Origin: Trueperella bialowiezensis
GTDB taxonomy: Bacteria > Actinomycetota > Actinomycetes > Actinomycetales > Actinomycetaceae
Length of the DNA: 64,000 nt
Assembly (NCBI RefSeq): GCF_900637955.1
Contig: NZ_LR134476.1
Location: 682,001-746,000, forward strand
Direction: 5' to 3'
In this document: in pieces, positions 62,087-64,000 of the stretch
How the letters are laid out: the number at the start of each line of letters is the position of its first letter
Position numbering within the stretch: position 1 is the stretch's first letter
The notes under the pieces: generated by a model
Databases searched by the model: none
Seen by the model: only the letters and a program-made list of their open reading frames with translations
What the model was told of the DNA's origin: nothing
Made by a program: the position numbers and the translations under genes

Positions 62087-63061
62087 ATGATCACCGTCGA
62101 AAATCTGACGAAGGATTATGGCAAAACACGCGCCGTTGACAATCTTTCGTTTTCTTTGCGCCCGGGAGCCGTGACGGGCTTTCTTGGCCCGAACGGCTCC
62201 GGTAAATCCACCACGATGCGCTGTATCGTTGGCCTTGACCGCCCCACGAGCGGCCGGGTTCTCATCCGCGGAGTGGAGTACGGCAAGCTTCGTTCTCCGC
62301 TGACCATGGTCGGCGCCCTGCTGGACGGCAAGGCATTCCACCCCGGTCGTACGGCACGCCAGCACTTGCAGATCGTTGCAGCCACGCACGGTTTCCCGAA
62401 AGGCCGCGTGGACGAAGTGATCGCCATGACCGGCCTAGCCTCCGTGGCGAAGAAGAAGATTGGCGGCTTTTCGCTCGGCATGGGCCAGCGCCTTGGCATC
62501 GCGACGGCGTTGCTCGGCGATCCCCAAGTTTTGATTTTCGACGAGCCCGTCAACGGCCTTGATCCCGACGGCGTACGCTGGGTACGTCACATGATGCGCG
62601 AGCTAGCTCGCGAAGGGCGCACGGTTCTCGTCTCCTCGCACCTGATGAGCGAGATGTCGCAGACCGCCGATGATCTCATCATTATCGGCCGCGGCCGTTT
62701 CATCGACGCCGGCCCGATCACCCGGTTCACCGAATCGGATCGCGGCGTGCGGGTCCGGGTGCAAGGCCCGGACATGGCAGCGCTCCACGCCGCCCTGACC
62801 GAGGCGAACTGGCAGGTGACCAACCTTCCGGCGTCGAACTCCTTCCCCACCGGAGCTTTCGAAGTGCCGGGCGCCCAACGCGAACAGATCGGCAACCTCC
62901 TCTACACCAAGGGCCTGGAAGTCCACGAGCTGACTGAGATTCATTCCTCGCTCGAGGACGTCTTTATGGAGCTGACCTCCGGCGCCGTCGAGTTTAATGC
63001 CGGCGGCCCCGCCCAGTTCGGACCGCACAACGGCCCCACCAACTTCGGACCGCACAACTAG
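62087..63061 (+). CDS. ABC transporter ATP-binding protein (drug/antibiotic exporter type)
   Basis: 324 residues. Walker A is GPNGSGKSTT, the signature is FSLGMGQRLGIA (LSxGMxQR variant of the export class), Walker B is VLIFDEPVNGLDPDG, and the H-loop is VSSHLMSE. A C-terminal extension ends with the repeated FGPHNGPTNFGPHN. Proteins of this class work with a separate membrane subunit to export peptides, antibiotics or lipids. The partner is encoded 9 bp downstream. The start is an ATG with GGGAGG at 5 nt. Confidence 0.9.
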   Translation: MITVENLTKDYGKTRAVDNLSFSLRPGAVTGFLGPNGSGKSTTMRCIVGLDRPTSGRVLIRGVEYGKLRSPLTMVGALLDGKAFHPGRTARQHLQIVAATHGFPKGRVDEVIAMTGLASVAKKKIGGFSLGMGQRLGIATALLGDPQVLIFDEPVNGLDPDGVRWVRHMMRELAREGRTVLVSSHLMSEMSQTADDLIIIGRGRFIDAGPITRFTESDRGVRVRVQGPDMAALHAALTEANWQVTNLPASNSFPTGAFEVPGAQREQIGNLLYTKGLEVHELTEIHSSLEDVFMELTSGAVEFNAGGPAQFGPHNGPTNFGPHN

Positions 63062-63070
63062 GAGTTAACG

Positions 63071-63868
63071 ATGACCACCGAACAAGCACTCGCAACTTTC
63101 GCCGGCCGCTTCGGCGCCAGCACGTTCCGCCCCACGTTTGGCCGCTCGTTCGTGAGCGAAATGAAGAAGCTGAACACGCGCGCCATCACGATCACGTGCG
63201 CACTCGCGCTCGTCATGTATTTGAGCATCCAAACCTTGTCCGCTACCCGCGGCAACGTCCCGTACACCACATCGGATTCGATCGTGGGTGGCACCTCGCT
63301 CATCATGCTCTTCGTCATCATTATCGGCAGCCTTGCCGTCACCAGCGAGTACTCGCACAACACGATGCGCACCACCGCACTCGCCGACTCGAACCGCACC
63401 CGGGCCTTCTTTGCGAAGATGTCCGCCTCGGCCACGGTCAGCGCATTGCTCACACTCACACTTATCGTGTTCAGCGCGCTCATCCAGACGTTGGCACCAC
63501 CCCGGTTCGACGCGCTCGACGAAGGCTGGCGCCCCTACATCGCCATGTTCCTCTGCCTCGTCATGGTTTCGATCATGGCAACCGCCTTCGGATATATTCT
63601 GCGTTCGACCGCGGGCACGATCTCACTCATGGTGGGTTTGCTCTACGTCATCGACCTGTTCAGAGTCATCCCTATGGATTTCTTCCGCGAGGTCTACCCG
63701 CAGATCACGCCCTCGGGCCTGCTGCAGATGGGGATTATGCGCTACACCGACATCCCTGAAGAGCTACGGCTGTTTACCGAACCGTGGATTGCCGTCGCGA
63801 TCTTCGCAGCTTACACGACCGTCGTCGTGGTTCTCGGCTGGCTCGCATACCGTAGGCGCGACATCTAA
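63071..63868 (+). CDS. ABC-2-type transporter permease
   Basis: 265 residues with six hydrophobic segments (ITITCALALVMYLSI, LIMLFVIIIGSLAVTSEYSHNT, then a block of four). EYSHNTMRTTALADSNRTR is the typical ABC-2 cytoplasmic loop after TM2. It pairs with the ATPase upstream as an exporter of unknown substrate. The TAA stop overlaps the stop of the minus-strand gene that begins outside the window. Confidence 0.83.
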   Translation: MTTEQALATFAGRFGASTFRPTFGRSFVSEMKKLNTRAITITCALALVMYLSIQTLSATRGNVPYTTSDSIVGGTSLIMLFVIIIGSLAVTSEYSHNTMRTTALADSNRTRAFFAKMSASATVSALLTLTLIVFSALIQTLAPPRFDALDEGWRPYIAMFLCLVMVSIMATAFGYILRSTAGTISLMVGLLYVIDLFRVIPMDFFREVYPQITPSGLLQMGIMRYTDIPEELRLFTEPWIAVAIFAAYTTVVVVLGWLAYRRRDI

Positions 63869-64000
63869 GCGGTCACCGTTCTGACACCCGTACGTTCGAA
63901 CTTGTTCCACTTGCTCTCCACGCCCCTGATCTCTGCGATCAGGCCCGCAAGGGCGACGCAGGATAGGAAGATCGAGAACGGCAACAGTAGCGGAATGACC
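63865..64000 (-). CDS. C-terminus of a membrane glycosyltransferase-like protein (cut by window edge)
   Basis: The last 44 codons of a minus-strand gene are present, ending in TAG at 63867-63865. A hydrophobic segment (VIPLLLPFSIFLSCVALAGL) is followed by IAEIRGVESKWNKFERTGV. The W-x-K-x-E-R-T-G ending is typical of processive family 2 glycosyltransferases such as PgaC-like enzymes, so that assignment is plausible but rests on little sequence. The gene converges with the ABC-2 permease and overlaps it by 4 bp. Confidence 0.5.
   Translation of the reverse strand, partial: VIPLLLPFSIFLSCVALAGLIAEIRGVESKWNKFERTGVRTVTA

Overview
The window is a high-GC actinobacterial chromosome segment. Mycothiol conjugate amidase, a monomeric NADP isocitrate dehydrogenase, bifunctional PutA, a 13E12-type DUF222/HNH protein, many GTG/TTG starts and many apparently leaderless promoters all point to Actinobacteria. 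The gene repertoire and moderate GC would fit the Actinomycetaceae (Trueperella/Arcanobacterium-like); that placement is inference. No rRNA, convincing tRNA, CRISPR array, intact insertion sequence or prophage was seen.

Layout. 1-5 kb: start of citrate synthase, dapC-fdxA (lysine biosynthesis and ferredoxin), a VanW-family wall protein and two small membrane proteins. 5-11 kb: a peptide ABC transporter operon (permeases B and C, fused ATPase DF, lipoprotein binding protein). 11.4-13.3 kb: lipB-lipA. 13.3-17.5 kb: acyl-CoA ligase, M18 aminopeptidase, alpha/beta hydrolase and tyrosine phosphatase. 17.7-25.7 kb: icd, an anchored extracytoplasmic protein that seems to start at ATT, ftsH, patatin and a DUF218 protein. 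25.7-29 kb: formate/nitrite channel, macro-domain protein, azoreductase, def, mscL. 29-36 kb: zinc uptake (znuB-znuC-znuA-zinT) divergent from a TrpXYZ-type ABC importer, with a consensus DtxR-type iron box between them. 36-41 kb: 13E12 protein, GNAT, AhpD-like protein, nitroreductase, glutamate dehydrogenase. 41.3-41.8 kb: an orphan HigA antitoxin beside a deleted higB. 42-54 kb: housekeeping genes (ychF, rmuC, ispH, xseAB, sugar kinase, uppS, hemolysin III, ppk2, mca, greA, msrA, FKBP). 54.5-60.8 kb: divergent putP/putA for proline uptake and oxidation, separated by a 1.19-kb region with no gene. 60.9-64 kb: Bax-inhibitor-1 protein, a two-gene ABC exporter and the end of a probable glycosyltransferase.

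The most unusual signals are non-coding. (1) The putP-putA gap holds two diverged, inverted copies of a roughly 260-280 bp element; each ends in a long hairpin whose stems differ by compensatory changes. It also holds several copies of a 20-nt motif that recurs 50 kb away after the peptide transporter operon. (2) Downstream of ftsH, a perfect 13-bp inverted repeat buries the Shine-Dalgarno of the next gene, whose only plausible start codon is ATT. (3) higB survives only as its two ends, while higA is intact. (4) At least nine genes have a TANNNT box 6-7 nt before the start codon, the signature of leaderless mRNA.

Carbon and nitrogen links: PutP imports proline, PutA oxidises it to glutamate, and glutamate dehydrogenase can pass it to 2-oxoglutarate, near citrate synthase and isocitrate dehydrogenase in the TCA cycle. 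LipB/LipA lipoylate the 2-oxoacid dehydrogenases.
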